Part shown: in pieces, positions 45,271-55,148 of the stretch
Layout: every line of letters starts with the position of its first letter
How positions within the stretch are numbered: position 1 is the first letter of the stretch
Assembly: GCF_007748175.1 (NCBI RefSeq)
Contig: NZ_CP037422.1
Coordinates: forward strand, 6,340,334 to 6,404,333
Direction: 5' to 3'
Source: Gimesia aquarii
GTDB taxonomy: Bacteria; Planctomycetota; Planctomycetia; Planctomycetales; Planctomycetaceae
Length of the DNA stretch: 64,000 bases
Program-made: the position numbers and the translations under genes
The notes under the pieces: generated by a model
What the model was told of the DNA's origin: nothing
The model's input: only the letters and a program-made list of their open reading frames with translations
The model's database searches: none

Positions 45271-46500
45271 TTAGATCCCCCCTAAAACAGTTGCCCGACC
45301 AACCCGACCAATGCCCAGAATATAGGCGGCAACACGTAAAGAGACTTTTTTATCTGTCGCGATTTTCCAAACTAATTCAAAGCTGTCACTCATAATACGA
45401 TCTAACTCGGAACGAACGCGAGATTTTTCCCAGCTAAAATGCTGTCGATTCTGAACCCATTCAAAGTAGCTAACGGTGACGCCACCGGCGTTTGCCAGGA
45501 TATCAGGAACGACCACCACATCGTTTTTCTCAAAAATTTCATCGGCTTCTGGCTCCGTCGGATTATTGGCAGCCTCGATAATGCATTTCGCTCTCGTATC
45601 TCTGGCAATTTCCTTCGTCAGTACGCCTCCCAATGCAGCAGGAATTAATACAGTGACGTTCGAAGTTAACAATTCTTCATTAGAAATTGCCTCAGTTTCC
45701 GGAAAACCCCTGACTGCCCCCGTATCCTTGGAATACTCGATTAATTGGGGAATATTCAGTCCATCCGCCTTATAGACTCCTCCACTCGCATCGGAGACCG
45801 CAACAACTTTCGCCCCGAATTCGTTGAGAAAATGAGCGGCAAAGCTACCCACATTTCCAAACCCCTGAATAGCAACCGTCACACCTGTCACATCAATTTT
45901 TAATCGATCCAATGTCTCACGGGTAATCATAGCCACGCCTCGGCCGGTCGCTTCTTCACGGCCATCAGCACCATGCAATTCCAATGGTTTCCCTGTCACG
46001 CATGCGGGATTGAACCCCCGGTATTTTTCAAACTGATTCATTATCCAGGCCATCACTTGCGCATTCGTTCCCATATCAGGAGCAGGAATATCTTTGGAAG
46101 GCCCAATCACATCGTAAACTTTGTCAACAAATTTACGCGTAACCCGTTCCAGCTCACCTTGTGACAGTTGGCTCACATCCACAGAAATCCCCCCTTTCGC
46201 TCCGCCATAGGGAATATTGACTAAAGCGGTCTTCCAGGTCATCAAGGAGGCGAGTGCCAGTACTTCATCGGCATCAACTTCATGATGAAAACGGAGTCCT
46301 CCTTTCATCGGCCCTCTGGAACTGTCATGCTGTATGCGATATCCGATATAAGTTGCGATCTCACCGTTATCACGTTCGATTGCGACTTCCACTTTGACCT
46401 CGCGTTCCGGAGTTCGCAATAATTCCTGCATATTGCGCGACAAGCCGACTTGACGTGAAGCCTGATCGAAATAACGACATGCTGTTTCATAAGAACCCAT
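45271..46500 (-). CDS. gdhA: Glutamate dehydrogenase (Glu/Leu/Phe/Val dehydrogenase family)
   Basis: Interconverts glutamate and 2-oxoglutarate plus ammonia. N-terminal substrate region with [15 protein letters not shown] and the catalytic Lys in [11 protein letters not shown]; the Rossmann motif is [25 protein letters not shown] follows. 409 residues, hexameric class. NAD versus NADP use cannot be read safely. AGGAAAGAAT lies before the ATG. Directly upstream of the cNMP-binding gene (77 bases), so the two may be one transcript. Confidence 0.92.
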   Translation of the reverse strand: MGSYETACRYFDQASRQVGLSRNMQELLRTPEREVKVEVAIERDNGEIATYIGYRIQHDSSRGPMKGGLRFHHEVDADEVLALASLMTWKTALVNIPYGGAKGGISVDVSQLSQGELERVTRKFVDKVYDVIGPSKDIPAPDMGTNAQVMAWIMNQFEKYRGFNPACVTGKPLELHGADGREEATGRGVAMITRETLDRLKIDVTGVTVAIQGFGNVGSFAAHFLNEFGAKVVAVSDASGGVYKADGLNIPQLIEYSKDTGAVRGFPETEAISNEELLTSNVTVLIPAALGGVLTKEIARDTRAKCIIEAANNPTEPEADEIFEKNDVVVVPDILANAGGVTVSYFEWVQNRQHFSWEKSRVRSELDRIMSDSFELVWKIATDKKVSLRVAAYILGIGRVGRATVLGGI

Positions 46501-46866
46501 AGAATTCTTTCCTCTATCGACCTGAGTTCACTGTTGCCAGAGCGGAACCCACAGGATCTCCTGTTAAAGATATTGATAGTATTGATTTGAAAAAATAGTT
46601 AATGATTAGAAAAATGATTGGAATGTTGGTTCGAGACTCAAATATGAAAATCTCTTAACGTTCATAAAAGATATGTCATATTTCTGCCTAAACACTTTGA
46701 AAATCATGTAATTGGGTCATTCCCTTGCTGTTTTGAGGTCTATTCCTCAAAACAAGCACTCAATAAATTAATTTTGTTTAATATTACGTGATTCTTTACT
46801 CTCTGGCAATCTTAACCCGATGCATGAAATCCCTTACTATCATCATATTCACATCCGAATCCTCGT
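46501..46866. other. Gene-free stretch upstream of gdhA
   Basis: AT-rich, between the SGNH-like gene and gdhA on the same strand. It should hold the gdhA promoter. No terminator or RNA found. Confidence 0.4.
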
Positions 46867-48093
46867 TCAATATGCGGGAACCTGGGCATGTTTGGGAATC
46901 GGCTGTTCTGAGTTTGAAGGAATCGAATCTGACCAGATTCCAGGAATCTCTTTTAGGATAAACAGCGCAAGCTCCCTTGCATAAAGTGCGTGTCCTTCTC
47001 TTGAAAACCGGGGAACATTGTTCAGAAAAAAACGATCGGGATTCTGAATACCCTGAAACGTGGGCGAAGTATCACAATAAGTCACATTTAACTGCTTGGC
47101 ATAAGTATCGAGCAGATCAAAAGGAAATCGACTGGCATACTCGACCCCATCTCGAACTCCCAGAGAACTTCGTGCCCGTTTCCCACTCATGGCCGTTTCG
47201 GAAACCTGCCAGGGCTTGGGATAAGTCGCCAGGATGAATCGCGAATAAGTTCCCTGCGTAATCTGCTGAATATTTTGAATGGGCTCTAAAGTCTGTCTCA
47301 CATACACAGACCAATCCGGAGGATGGTCTTCTAGCCAGAGGTACTTTCCCTGTGGCGTATCAATATCACGATCGAGGCCCGCAGGTTGATTTTCCACCCA
47401 ATAATCACCGAGCCATCTCAGCGTGTATCGATAGACCAGGAACTGATTTTCCAGTCGTTCCGGAGTATTGATCTTTTCGAACAAGGGGTGCATTGAGCAA
47501 AGAGGAATTCCTGAATCACCAATCTGAGTATAACGTCTTAGAGCATGATCATCGGCAACATCAGACATATCAAAATGAAACAAAACTAAATCAGGCTGGA
47601 GCCCCAACAAAGAGTGTCTCAGATGTAAATAAGACATCAAAGGACTGGCATCAGGCACACCAGCATTGACCACCTCTACCTTGAGTTGTGTCTTTTTCTG
47701 CAGCAATTTTTCCAGTCGCATACAAAACGTATCAGGCTCTTTCATCTCCGGCGCAAGAACGGTTTCTCCTCCCAAACAGAGAATTCGAAAGACGCCAGCT
47801 GGTTTTGGAATGGTATACTCTTTTCCTCTGATTCCCATGCTATTGATCGTAAACTGAATCAGCTCTCCCGAGTCAGGGTGTTTTCGGGAGACTTCCTGCA
47901 AAGGCCGAACGCGATGATAGGTCACATCGGAAGGAATCAGTACGCTATCAGTATCAAAAGTGTTCGCTGAATGCTGCTGCTGATACTGATCAATGCGTAA
48001 AGCGACTTCCCCCCCCACTGCGAACAGAGCGAGAGTAATCAATGCCAGCATCAAATGCTTTAGCCAGCGCAAGCGCGAACGAATCATCTTCAA
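46867..48093 (-). CDS. SGNH/GDSL-fold protein lacking the usual catalytic Ser
   Basis: An N-terminal anchor (LKHLMLALITLALFAVGGEVAL) precedes an SGNH-like fold. Block I, normally GGSTT or GDS, reads LCLGGETVLAP: position 110 is Glu instead of the nucleophile Ser. Block III-like VVNAGVPDASP and the C-terminal Asp-His block (DRFFLN...FSREGHALYARELALF) remain. Either a non-catalytic relative or an unusual active site. No carbohydrate module or operon partner suggests the substrate. Confidence 0.75.
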   Translation of the reverse strand: MKMIRSRLRWLKHLMLALITLALFAVGGEVALRIDQYQQQHSANTFDTDSVLIPSDVTYHRVRPLQEVSRKHPDSGELIQFTINSMGIRGKEYTIPKPAGVFRILCLGGETVLAPEMKEPDTFCMRLEKLLQKKTQLKVEVVNAGVPDASPLMSYLHLRHSLLGLQPDLVLFHFDMSDVADDHALRRYTQIGDSGIPLCSMHPLFEKINTPERLENQFLVYRYTLRWLGDYWVENQPAGLDRDIDTPQGKYLWLEDHPPDWSVYVRQTLEPIQNIQQITQGTYSRFILATYPKPWQVSETAMSGKRARSSLGVRDGVEYASRFPFDLLDTYAKQLNVTYCDTSPTFQGIQNPDRFFLNNVPRFSREGHALYARELALFILKEIPGIWSDSIPSNSEQPIPKHAQVPAY

Positions 48094-48354
48094 AAAACAG
48101 AATTCCGATGTTAAGATTCAGCCCGGGTCATCTAAAACCCGTTCGGGAACTCAGCCACAAATCAGCCGGGATTCTAATTTTGATCCAGAATTACAGCAAT
48201 ATGAGTCTGAAAACCCCCATAATAGATACAAAAATAGCCCATCGAGTCGTGTTGAAAAAAAGTTGCCAAAAGTCTAAGTTGAACGAAGTAATCTAAAATT
48301 CCGTCAACTCGATCAAATGCATCGTACAGATGGCTCCTTTTGAAAAGCCTTTCA

Positions 48355-49560
48355 ATGAGCACTCAAAACAGAGCAACAACGGTTAAAGTCAACCAGAAAC
48401 AGGCATTACAGCTTGTAACTAACTTAATGCGCATTCCGGGTAAAAGTGGCGAAGAAGGAAAAATTGCAGCAGAAATCGTAGAGCGGCTGCAAAAAGCAGG
48501 ACTGCCCCGAAAATTGATCTCGTTCGATACCGCAAACAAGAAAAGCCCCATTGGTGGTGAATCGGGAAATTTAATTGTGAAACTTCCCGGAACGCGAAAA
48601 GGCCCCAGGCGCGCACTGATGGCACACATGGATACGGTTCCACTCTGTGTCGGAGCGGAACCGGTCAAAAGAGGAAATCTGATTCATTCTAAAAGTAGCC
48701 AGACTGCTCTGGGGGCTGACGACCGCTCTGGCTGCAGCGTCATTTTAAACGCCTTGCTTACGATTCTCACTGAGAATCTCTCGCATCCTCCCTTGACATT
48801 CTGCTGGATGGTGCAGGAAGAAATTGGGCTGGTTGGTGTGAAACATTTAGCGACCAGTAAGCTGGGAAAGCCCAAAATGTGCTTTAACTGGGATGGGAAA
48901 CTGGTTGATCAGGTTTGTATTGGAGCGACTGGCGACTCTGGAATGTTAATTCGCATTGAAGGCGTCGCCAGTCATGCAGGCGCTCATCCGGAACGGGGAG
49001 TCAGTGCCGCCGTTATTGCGGGAAAGGCCATCGAAGATCTCTCAGAGAATGGTTGGCATGGACTGGTCATCAAAGGTAGGAATACAGGTTCCAGTAATAT
49101 CGGTGTTCTTTCTGGAGGCGCTGCCACAAATGTCGTCATGCCTGAACTGACAATTAAGGCAGAAGCCCGGAGCCATAACCCACGCTTCCGACAAAAGATC
49201 CTTGATGAATTTAAAAAAGCCTTCCAACGGTCTGTAAAGTCAGTAAAAAACAGTGATGGTCAGCGAGGGACGGTCTCCTTCGAATCCCATTTGAAATATG
49301 AGTCCTTTCGTCTTAGTGAAAATGAGCCTGTCGTTCAAACAGCAAAGCATGCCATAGAAAAGATAGGAGGGCTACCCGAGTTAAGTATTGGTAATGGAGG
49401 TTTGGATGCCAACTGGATGGTCGCACATGGATTTCCTACAGTGACTCTAGGCTGTGGCCAACAGGATATTCACACCACAGAAGAAACGTTGATGATTGAT
49501 GAATATCTCAAAGCCTGTCAGATTGGACTGCTTCTCGCCACGGCAACTGAATCAGACTGA
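48355..49560 (+). CDS. M20-family metallopeptidase, tripeptidase-like (PepT type)
   Basis: The ATG at 48355 is chosen over a TTG at 48340. Dinuclear zinc ligands can be traced: His in LMAHMDTVPL, bridging Asp in LGADDRSG, Glu pair in MVQEEIGLVG, Asp in FNWDGK, and a C-terminal His in QDIHTTEE. A lid/dimerisation domain occupies about 190-300 (ASHAGAHPERGVSAAVIAGKAI). It most resembles tripeptide aminopeptidase/PepT but could be a related M20 dipeptidase, so no symbol is given. Cytoplasmic. The isoprenoid genes follow within 40 bases. Confidence 0.88.
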   Translation: MSTQNRATTVKVNQKQALQLVTNLMRIPGKSGEEGKIAAEIVERLQKAGLPRKLISFDTANKKSPIGGESGNLIVKLPGTRKGPRRALMAHMDTVPLCVGAEPVKRGNLIHSKSSQTALGADDRSGCSVILNALLTILTENLSHPPLTFCWMVQEEIGLVGVKHLATSKLGKPKMCFNWDGKLVDQVCIGATGDSGMLIRIEGVASHAGAHPERGVSAAVIAGKAIEDLSENGWHGLVIKGRNTGSSNIGVLSGGAATNVVMPELTIKAEARSHNPRFRQKILDEFKKAFQRSVKSVKNSDGQRGTVSFESHLKYESFRLSENEPVVQTAKHAIEKIGGLPELSIGNGGLDANWMVAHGFPTVTLGCGQQDIHTTEETLMIDEYLKACQIGLLLATATESD

Positions 49561-49599
49561 AAAACAAAACCACCAATCATTAGAAAAGATGCCTTTTGA

Positions 49600-50496
49600 A
49601 TGAGTCATAAATTCCTTTCTTTTAAAGACAGATGGAGCCATCTTCAAAGCCTGGTAAATCGCCAATTATCAGAGTCACTTGACCTTTCAACGGATTGCCC
49701 CCCCATTCTCAAAGAGGCAATGTCTTACAGCTTGTCAGCTGGCGGAAAACGACTTCGCCCCATTTTGGTGCTGCTCAGTTGTGAAGCATGTGGAGGAGAA
49801 TTGGAGGCAGCCTTACCAGCCGCCTGTGCCATCGAAATGGTGCACACATACTCTCTCATCCATGACGATCTGCCAGCCATGGATAACGATGATTTGCGTA
49901 GAGGAATGCCGACGAACCATATCAAATTCGGTGAAGCGAATGCCATCCTGGCAGGAGATGCGTTATTAACTCTTGCTTTTGAAATTATGGCAAGTCAAAT
50001 TAAGGTAAACTCTTGTGCTGCAGAATGTTGTGCTGATTTAGCGAATGCAGCAGGTGCGATAGGAATGGTAGGAGGCCAGGTCGCAGATTTAGAATCCGAG
50101 CATCTAAACAATTCTACATTGGAAACATTAGAGGCCATTCATCGACGAAAAACGGGGAGACTCATTTGTAGTGCACTCACAATTGGAGCCCGAATCGGTG
50201 GTGCGGAGATGACAATACTGCGAAAACTGGAAGAATACGGCACTTACATAGGATTGGCATTTCAAATTACCGATGATCTACTTGATTTAACCGGTGATGC
50301 AGAAAAAATGGGAAAAGGCGTGCGAAAAGACGCTAAACACGGTAAATTAACCTACCCATCCCTGATTGGCGTTGAAGAAAGTCGCCAACGAGCACAAAAT
50401 TTGATTGATGAAGCGTGCCTCTCGATCGCCCCACTTGGGAGCCACGGCCAAAGATTGGAAGAACTGGCCCATTTTGTACTAGAACGAGACCATTGA
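49600..50496 (+). CDS. ispA: Polyprenyl synthetase (farnesyl/geranylgeranyl diphosphate synthase)
   Basis: Condenses IPP with allylic diphosphates. First Asp-rich motif DDLPAMDNDD and second DDLLD are both present, with GGKRLRPILVLLS, SLIHDD and KTGRLI. Length 298 fits short-chain IspA. Stop codon overlaps the dxs start as TGATG, so the two are translationally coupled. Product chain length is not determined by sequence alone. Confidence 0.93.
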   Translation: MSHKFLSFKDRWSHLQSLVNRQLSESLDLSTDCPPILKEAMSYSLSAGGKRLRPILVLLSCEACGGELEAALPAACAIEMVHTYSLIHDDLPAMDNDDLRRGMPTNHIKFGEANAILAGDALLTLAFEIMASQIKVNSCAAECCADLANAAGAIGMVGGQVADLESEHLNNSTLETLEAIHRRKTGRLICSALTIGARIGGAEMTILRKLEEYGTYIGLAFQITDDLLDLTGDAEKMGKGVRKDAKHGKLTYPSLIGVEESRQRAQNLIDEACLSIAPLGSHGQRLEELAHFVLERDH

Positions 50497-52409
50497 TGAA
50501 GATCGAAATTCTACCGCGCATCAACTCACCGCTGGATATGAAAACATTGTCGGGGAGTGAACTCGAAACACTGGCAGCAGAAATCCGCGAGGTTCTGTGC
50601 ACGGTCGTCGAAGACCGATCCGCTCACTTTGCGAGTAACCTGGGAGTCGTTGAACTTTGTATTGCTCTCCACATGGCGTATGACTTTACCCAGGACCGGC
50701 TCATCTGGGATACAGGGCATCAAATCTACCCCCACAAATTAATCACAGGCCGCTACTCGCAAATTTCAACGATCCGCCGCAAAGGCGGTTTGATGGGCTA
50801 CCCGAATCCGGAAGAGAGTGATTATGACCTGTTTATGACAGGACATGCTGGCGCCAGCGTTTCGACGGTGCTTGGAATGAAAGCCGGTGATGATCTGGCT
50901 GGTGAATCGAACCGCAAATCCGTGGCTGTGATTGGCGATGGAGCACTGCCTTCCGGTGTCGTCTTCGAGGCAATGAACAATGCCGCTGGCTTGAATAAAG
51001 ATGTCCTCGTGATCCTTAACGATAATAAAATGGGAATCTGCCCACGTGTCGGAGGCTTAGCGAAATATCTCGATAAGGCCCGTGTGGCTCCGTTTTACAA
51101 TGGTTTAAAACGAGATGTCTCATGGCTACTGAATAAAGTCCCGGTTGTCGGCGAATCAATGGAACATACACTGGGCAGTTTCAAGGAAGCCGTCAAAGGT
51201 TTCCTGCACGGTGGCATGCTGTTTGAAGAAATGGGTTTTCGCTATATCGGGCCGGTAGATGGACATAACATTGAAGAGTTATCCGGTTATCTGCAGATGA
51301 TCAAAAACATCAAAGGGCCTGTTTTATTGCACGTCTTAACGGAAAAAGGACATGGCTTTGAGCCCGCCACCAATGATCCGGTCTCCTTTCATGCCCCGGC
51401 TCCGTTCCAGCGTAATGAAGAAAACGAAATCGTTCCCATTGAAAAGCCGGGCAGTAGCTCTCCCAAATCATTTACGGATGTCGTAAGTAATTCCGTCTTT
51501 CAGGCAATGACTGACAATGAGCGTGTAGTTGTTCTCACCGCAGCGATGTGTACTGGAAACAAACTAGGCAAGATTCGGGATGGATTCCCTGACCGATTTT
51601 TTGATACGGGAATTTGTGAAGCGCACGCGGTTGCTTTTGCAGGCGGTATGGCCAAAGCAGGACTCCGACCGATTGTTGATATTTACAGCACGTTCCTGCA
51701 GCGCGGCTTCGATCATATCTTTCAGGAAGTGGCGTTGCAAAACCTCCCAGTTACATTCTGCATGGACCGAGCCGGAATCGCCGGCGAAGACGGTCCGACT
51801 CATCATGGGGCATTTGATAACAGCTACATGAGGTGCTTTCCGAATCTTGTTTTGATGTCCCCCGGAGATGCACAGGATGTCGAACCGATGCTTGAATTTT
51901 CTTTGAAGCATGCCGGGCCAACTTCGATTCGATACCCCAAAGCGGCCGCTGACTCTGTCGAGCGGAAGGTCGCTCCAGTCGAACTCGGTAAATCAGAAGT
52001 CTATGTCTGGGGCAAAGATGGAATGCTGATTGCATTTGGCTCCCTGTTCACCAATTGTATTCAGGCAGCGGAAAAACTCCGGGAAGAAGGACATGATATT
52101 GGCGTGATCAATGCCCGCTTCGCCAAACCATTAGACGTCGACGTCATCCATCGGGCGATTCGAGAATCGGGCTTTGTGATTACGGTTGAAGAAGCTACAC
52201 TTTGTGGCGGTTTTGGTTCAGCAGTTTTGGAATCTGCCAATGATGCGGGGCTTAACACGAGTCATCTCAGAAGACTTGGGATTCCTGATCGTTTTATTGA
52301 ACATGGGAATCGTAACGAACTACTGGTTGACCTGGGACTGGATGTTGCCGGAATTATCGCAACATCACGTGATATGGTTCAGCAAACAAATGTCGCAGTA
52401 AACGAATAA
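50496..52409 (+). CDS. dxs: 1-deoxy-D-xylulose-5-phosphate synthase
   Basis: First step of the MEP isoprenoid pathway, joining pyruvate and glyceraldehyde 3-phosphate with thiamine diphosphate. The ATG at 50496 overlaps the ispA stop (TGATG); a longer in-frame start lies inside ispA and is rejected. Domains: TPP-binding with LIWDTGHQIYPHKLITGR and GDGALPSGVVFEAMNNA, a central pyrimidine-binding domain with the key Glu in GICEAHAVAF (EAH, where most Dxs have EQH), RAGIAGEDGPTHHGAFD, and the C-terminal domain TVEEATLCGGFGSAV. ispA supplies the next pathway product chain, so the pair is a small isoprenoid operon. Confidence 0.95.
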   Translation: MKIEILPRINSPLDMKTLSGSELETLAAEIREVLCTVVEDRSAHFASNLGVVELCIALHMAYDFTQDRLIWDTGHQIYPHKLITGRYSQISTIRRKGGLMGYPNPEESDYDLFMTGHAGASVSTVLGMKAGDDLAGESNRKSVAVIGDGALPSGVVFEAMNNAAGLNKDVLVILNDNKMGICPRVGGLAKYLDKARVAPFYNGLKRDVSWLLNKVPVVGESMEHTLGSFKEAVKGFLHGGMLFEEMGFRYIGPVDGHNIEELSGYLQMIKNIKGPVLLHVLTEKGHGFEPATNDPVSFHAPAPFQRNEENEIVPIEKPGSSSPKSFTDVVSNSVFQAMTDNERVVVLTAAMCTGNKLGKIRDGFPDRFFDTGICEAHAVAFAGGMAKAGLRPIVDIYSTFLQRGFDHIFQEVALQNLPVTFCMDRAGIAGEDGPTHHGAFDNSYMRCFPNLVLMSPGDAQDVEPMLEFSLKHAGPTSIRYPKAAADSVERKVAPVELGKSEVYVWGKDGMLIAFGSLFTNCIQAAEKLREEGHDIGVINARFAKPLDVDVIHRAIRESGFVITVEEATLCGGFGSAVLESANDAGLNTSHLRRLGIPDRFIEHGNRNELLVDLGLDVAGIIATSRDMVQQTNVAVNE

Positions 52410-52465
52410 ACTTCCTACTTTCCTTCTCCAATCAGTATGGACGCTTGATTTACGGAGCCTTCCGC

Positions 52466-53875
52466 ATGTTTTCATTGAGTAAAGACAATCCTTCGCGGGT
52501 ATCATATTTTTTCTGTCTGTCAGTTACTATGATTATTGTTTTACTGCTCTCGAGCAGACTATCAGTTTACGCAGAAACCTATGAATTCTCTGAACCCACA
52601 AAAGACTCACGCACTTATAGTGTGGATTCCACAATTCAAGTCGAAGGCCATCTGGAAACAGCTATTAAATCGGGTAAAGCGAGAAAACTCGAGCTCAATG
52701 TAGAAGGAAAACTTCAATACCTCGAACGCAAATTGCCAGGAACAGGACGTGATGCAGAAGCACTGCGTTCTCTTCGCTACTATGAATCGGCCACAGCCAC
52801 AATTGATGTACAAGGACAAAAAACATTTGCCCGTGGTCGAGATAAACATCGCATGATTGTCGCAGAAGGAAAACCTGAGGGTCTTTCCTTACATTCTCCC
52901 GTTGGCCCGCTCATGCCATCAGAACTGGAATTGCTCAATTCTCCTGGTGACTGTCTCCCTGTCAGCGCACTCTTACCACGTTCCGAAGTGGAAGTTGGTG
53001 AATCCTGGACTCCTGACAGTTGGGTACTTCAGTCTCTTACGGGACTTGAAGCAGTCTTAAAGTCAGAGTTGACCTGCAAACTGGAATCCGTAGCAGACAA
53101 CGTGGCAGTGATTAGTTTTAGCGGAACGATTGAAGGGGCCACTGTTGGCGCGCAAACCGAAATTGCAGTCAAAGGTAAATTTCAGTTCCATTCGAATGAT
53201 GAGTTCATCAGTCACCTGGAATTGGAACAAACGGAAAATCGTTCTGTGGGTTCTGTCAGTCCCGGTATGAAAGTCACTGCCAAAGTGAATTGGGATCGTA
53301 CACTCGCAGCAGCTCCGGGACCACTCACAGATGAAGCGTTGGCTTCTATCCCATTGGAAACAAAACCAGAGTCCAAACTCTTGAGCTTCGAACCTCCCTG
53401 GAATGTTCAATTACTTCTGCCACGGAACTGGTATGTATTTCATCAAACGAATCAGGTTGCCGTCTTAAGATTGCTCGATAAAGGGAGTCTGATTGCGCAA
53501 GCCAATATTTCAAAAATTGCTTCTGTTAAACCGGGTAGCCACACTTCAGAAGAACAGTTCCAACAGGACATCCGCACCTCGTTAGGCGACAAACTGATCA
53601 AAATCCTGAAGGCTGAAAACCTCTCTTCCGCAGATGGAAAGTACGTTCATCGGGTCACCGTTGCTGGGAAGGCCAACGAGATTCCCGTGCAATGGATTTA
53701 TTATCTGTGTGCCGCTCCTTCCGGCAGGCAGATTTCCTTCGTGTTTACCGTGGATGAAAAATTAGTCGAGCAACTCAATGATCGAGACACCGACCTTATT
53801 CTGAGCCTTAAATTTCTGGAAGCCCAGCCTGCTCCTGTTCAGGCTGGACCTACTGAAACCAGCGAACGAAAGTGA
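52466..53875 (+). CDS. Secreted hypothetical protein
   Basis: The ATG at 52466 has GGAG upstream and starts a signal peptide (SYFFCLSVTMIIVLLLSSRLSVYA). The mature ~440 residues are beta-rich with no known family: an N-terminal part (TYSVDSTIQVEGHLETAIKSGKARKLELNV) and a C-terminal part of about 160 residues (FEPPWNVQLLLPRNWYVFHQTNQVAVLRL), which resembles lipid- or stress-type envelope domains only loosely. It follows dxs by 56 bases and may be read from the same transcript. Function unknown. Confidence 0.7.
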   Translation: MFSLSKDNPSRVSYFFCLSVTMIIVLLLSSRLSVYAETYEFSEPTKDSRTYSVDSTIQVEGHLETAIKSGKARKLELNVEGKLQYLERKLPGTGRDAEALRSLRYYESATATIDVQGQKTFARGRDKHRMIVAEGKPEGLSLHSPVGPLMPSELELLNSPGDCLPVSALLPRSEVEVGESWTPDSWVLQSLTGLEAVLKSELTCKLESVADNVAVISFSGTIEGATVGAQTEIAVKGKFQFHSNDEFISHLELEQTENRSVGSVSPGMKVTAKVNWDRTLAAAPGPLTDEALASIPLETKPESKLLSFEPPWNVQLLLPRNWYVFHQTNQVAVLRLLDKGSLIAQANISKIASVKPGSHTSEEQFQQDIRTSLGDKLIKILKAENLSSADGKYVHRVTVAGKANEIPVQWIYYLCAAPSGRQISFVFTVDEKLVEQLNDRDTDLILSLKFLEAQPAPVQAGPTETSERK

Positions 53876-54156
53876 CGATTCGGGAGTTTTACCCTGGAAT
53901 TGAGACAGTAAGATTACCCATCAAACGTCCCTGCTCATAAAAATCCTTACAATCATTACATTCGCCGGCTAATATTCTCGTTCGGATTAGAATTGTAAGG
54001 AACATTCCTCCTGAGCGTGAACTAAGCTTGATTGACTTAGAGAAGTCAAAAACGATTTTACGCATTGGTCACCTCTGGCCAATCTCTATGATCAACGCTA
54101 AACGTTTTATCTCTTTTGAGATAAAACATGGTTGCTTCCCAGTCAGGAAGAGAAGC

Positions 54157-55092
54157 ATGATGGCAATCTTATTAACATCACAGTTTTCCATTTCAAACGA
54201 TGTTCTCATCTGTTTCGGCGCAGGGTTACTCATTGCGGTCAGCCTGGGTTTTACGGCAGGTTATGTTGTCGGTAAGAGCGCCCCTGCGCGCAATCTCCGA
54301 CGAGCCAAAAAACATATCCAGGGTTGCTTTGAACACGTGAAAGAAACGTTGGATACTGCTCAAGCTGCATGTGCGTTGCTCGAAAAATTTCCGGGAATGA
54401 TGCTAACGAAAGAACAAACCAGTGAAATCAGCCGCAGACGCGGGAAGCTACTGGATCTGATTAATCGATTGGTTGAACGAAAAGTTCCAGATGAAGAACC
54501 AATTCAACTGGAGAATCAGCCTGACAAGAAGAAAAAGCAGGAATTCCCAGCGATGCAATGGGTTTTACAACCGGAACAAACACATTTAAAGCTACCAGAT
54601 GCCTCGGCGTTTGAAGCCAACCTGGAAATGATGTTACTGGCGGGAACTTCGACGGAACTGAATAGCGGTTTGCTGCTTGTGCAAATGAACCAATACGAGC
54701 AGTTGAAAGAACGCTTTGGAATTATGGCTCCCGTCAAATTCATGAAAACAATTTCACGACTGGCGTTACATAAAATCAGAGACGAAGACGTTATCTGTTT
54801 TTGGAAATCGGACACACTGGCAATTTTACTTCCCGGCTTTTCCAGCAGCGAAGGACAAATTAACGCTGAAACCATTCGAGATGCCATTCGGCATCATCAT
54901 TTCCGCCTGGAAACGACCAGCTCAGAAGTGGTTGTCACAGCCAGCCTTGCTTATGTCACTTGTGTTCCCGGTGACTCAGCAGAATTGATCCTGGACCGTG
55001 GACTACATGCCTTAGCCAAATCTCAGAAACAAGGCCGCAACCAACTCATCATTCAAGACAGCCACGCGTACAAGAATAAAGAAGCTGTTTGA
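54157..55092 (+). CDS. Membrane protein with degenerate GGDEF domain
   Basis: The ATG at 54157 has AGGAAG six bases upstream; a TTG far upstream is rejected. An N-terminal membrane helix (ICFGAGLLIAVSLGFTAGYVVG) is followed by a coiled helical region and a C-terminal fold matching diguanylate cyclase shape (SGLLLVQMNQYEQLKERFG...TISRLALHKIRDEDVICFWKSD). The GGDEF signature is replaced by WKSDTL, and the usual A-site acidic residues are absent, so it should not make c-di-GMP. A sensory or scaffold role is likely. The downstream gene is convergent. Confidence 0.75.
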   Translation: MMAILLTSQFSISNDVLICFGAGLLIAVSLGFTAGYVVGKSAPARNLRRAKKHIQGCFEHVKETLDTAQAACALLEKFPGMMLTKEQTSEISRRRGKLLDLINRLVERKVPDEEPIQLENQPDKKKKQEFPAMQWVLQPEQTHLKLPDASAFEANLEMMLLAGTSTELNSGLLLVQMNQYEQLKERFGIMAPVKFMKTISRLALHKIRDEDVICFWKSDTLAILLPGFSSSEGQINAETIRDAIRHHHFRLETTSSEVVVTASLAYVTCVPGDSAELILDRGLHALAKSQKQGRNQLIIQDSHAYKNKEAV

Positions 55093-55148
55093 TTCTCAAA
55101 TAGACAAAGGCAGATTGAAAACCATAAAAGAACTCTCTGTAAGACACT

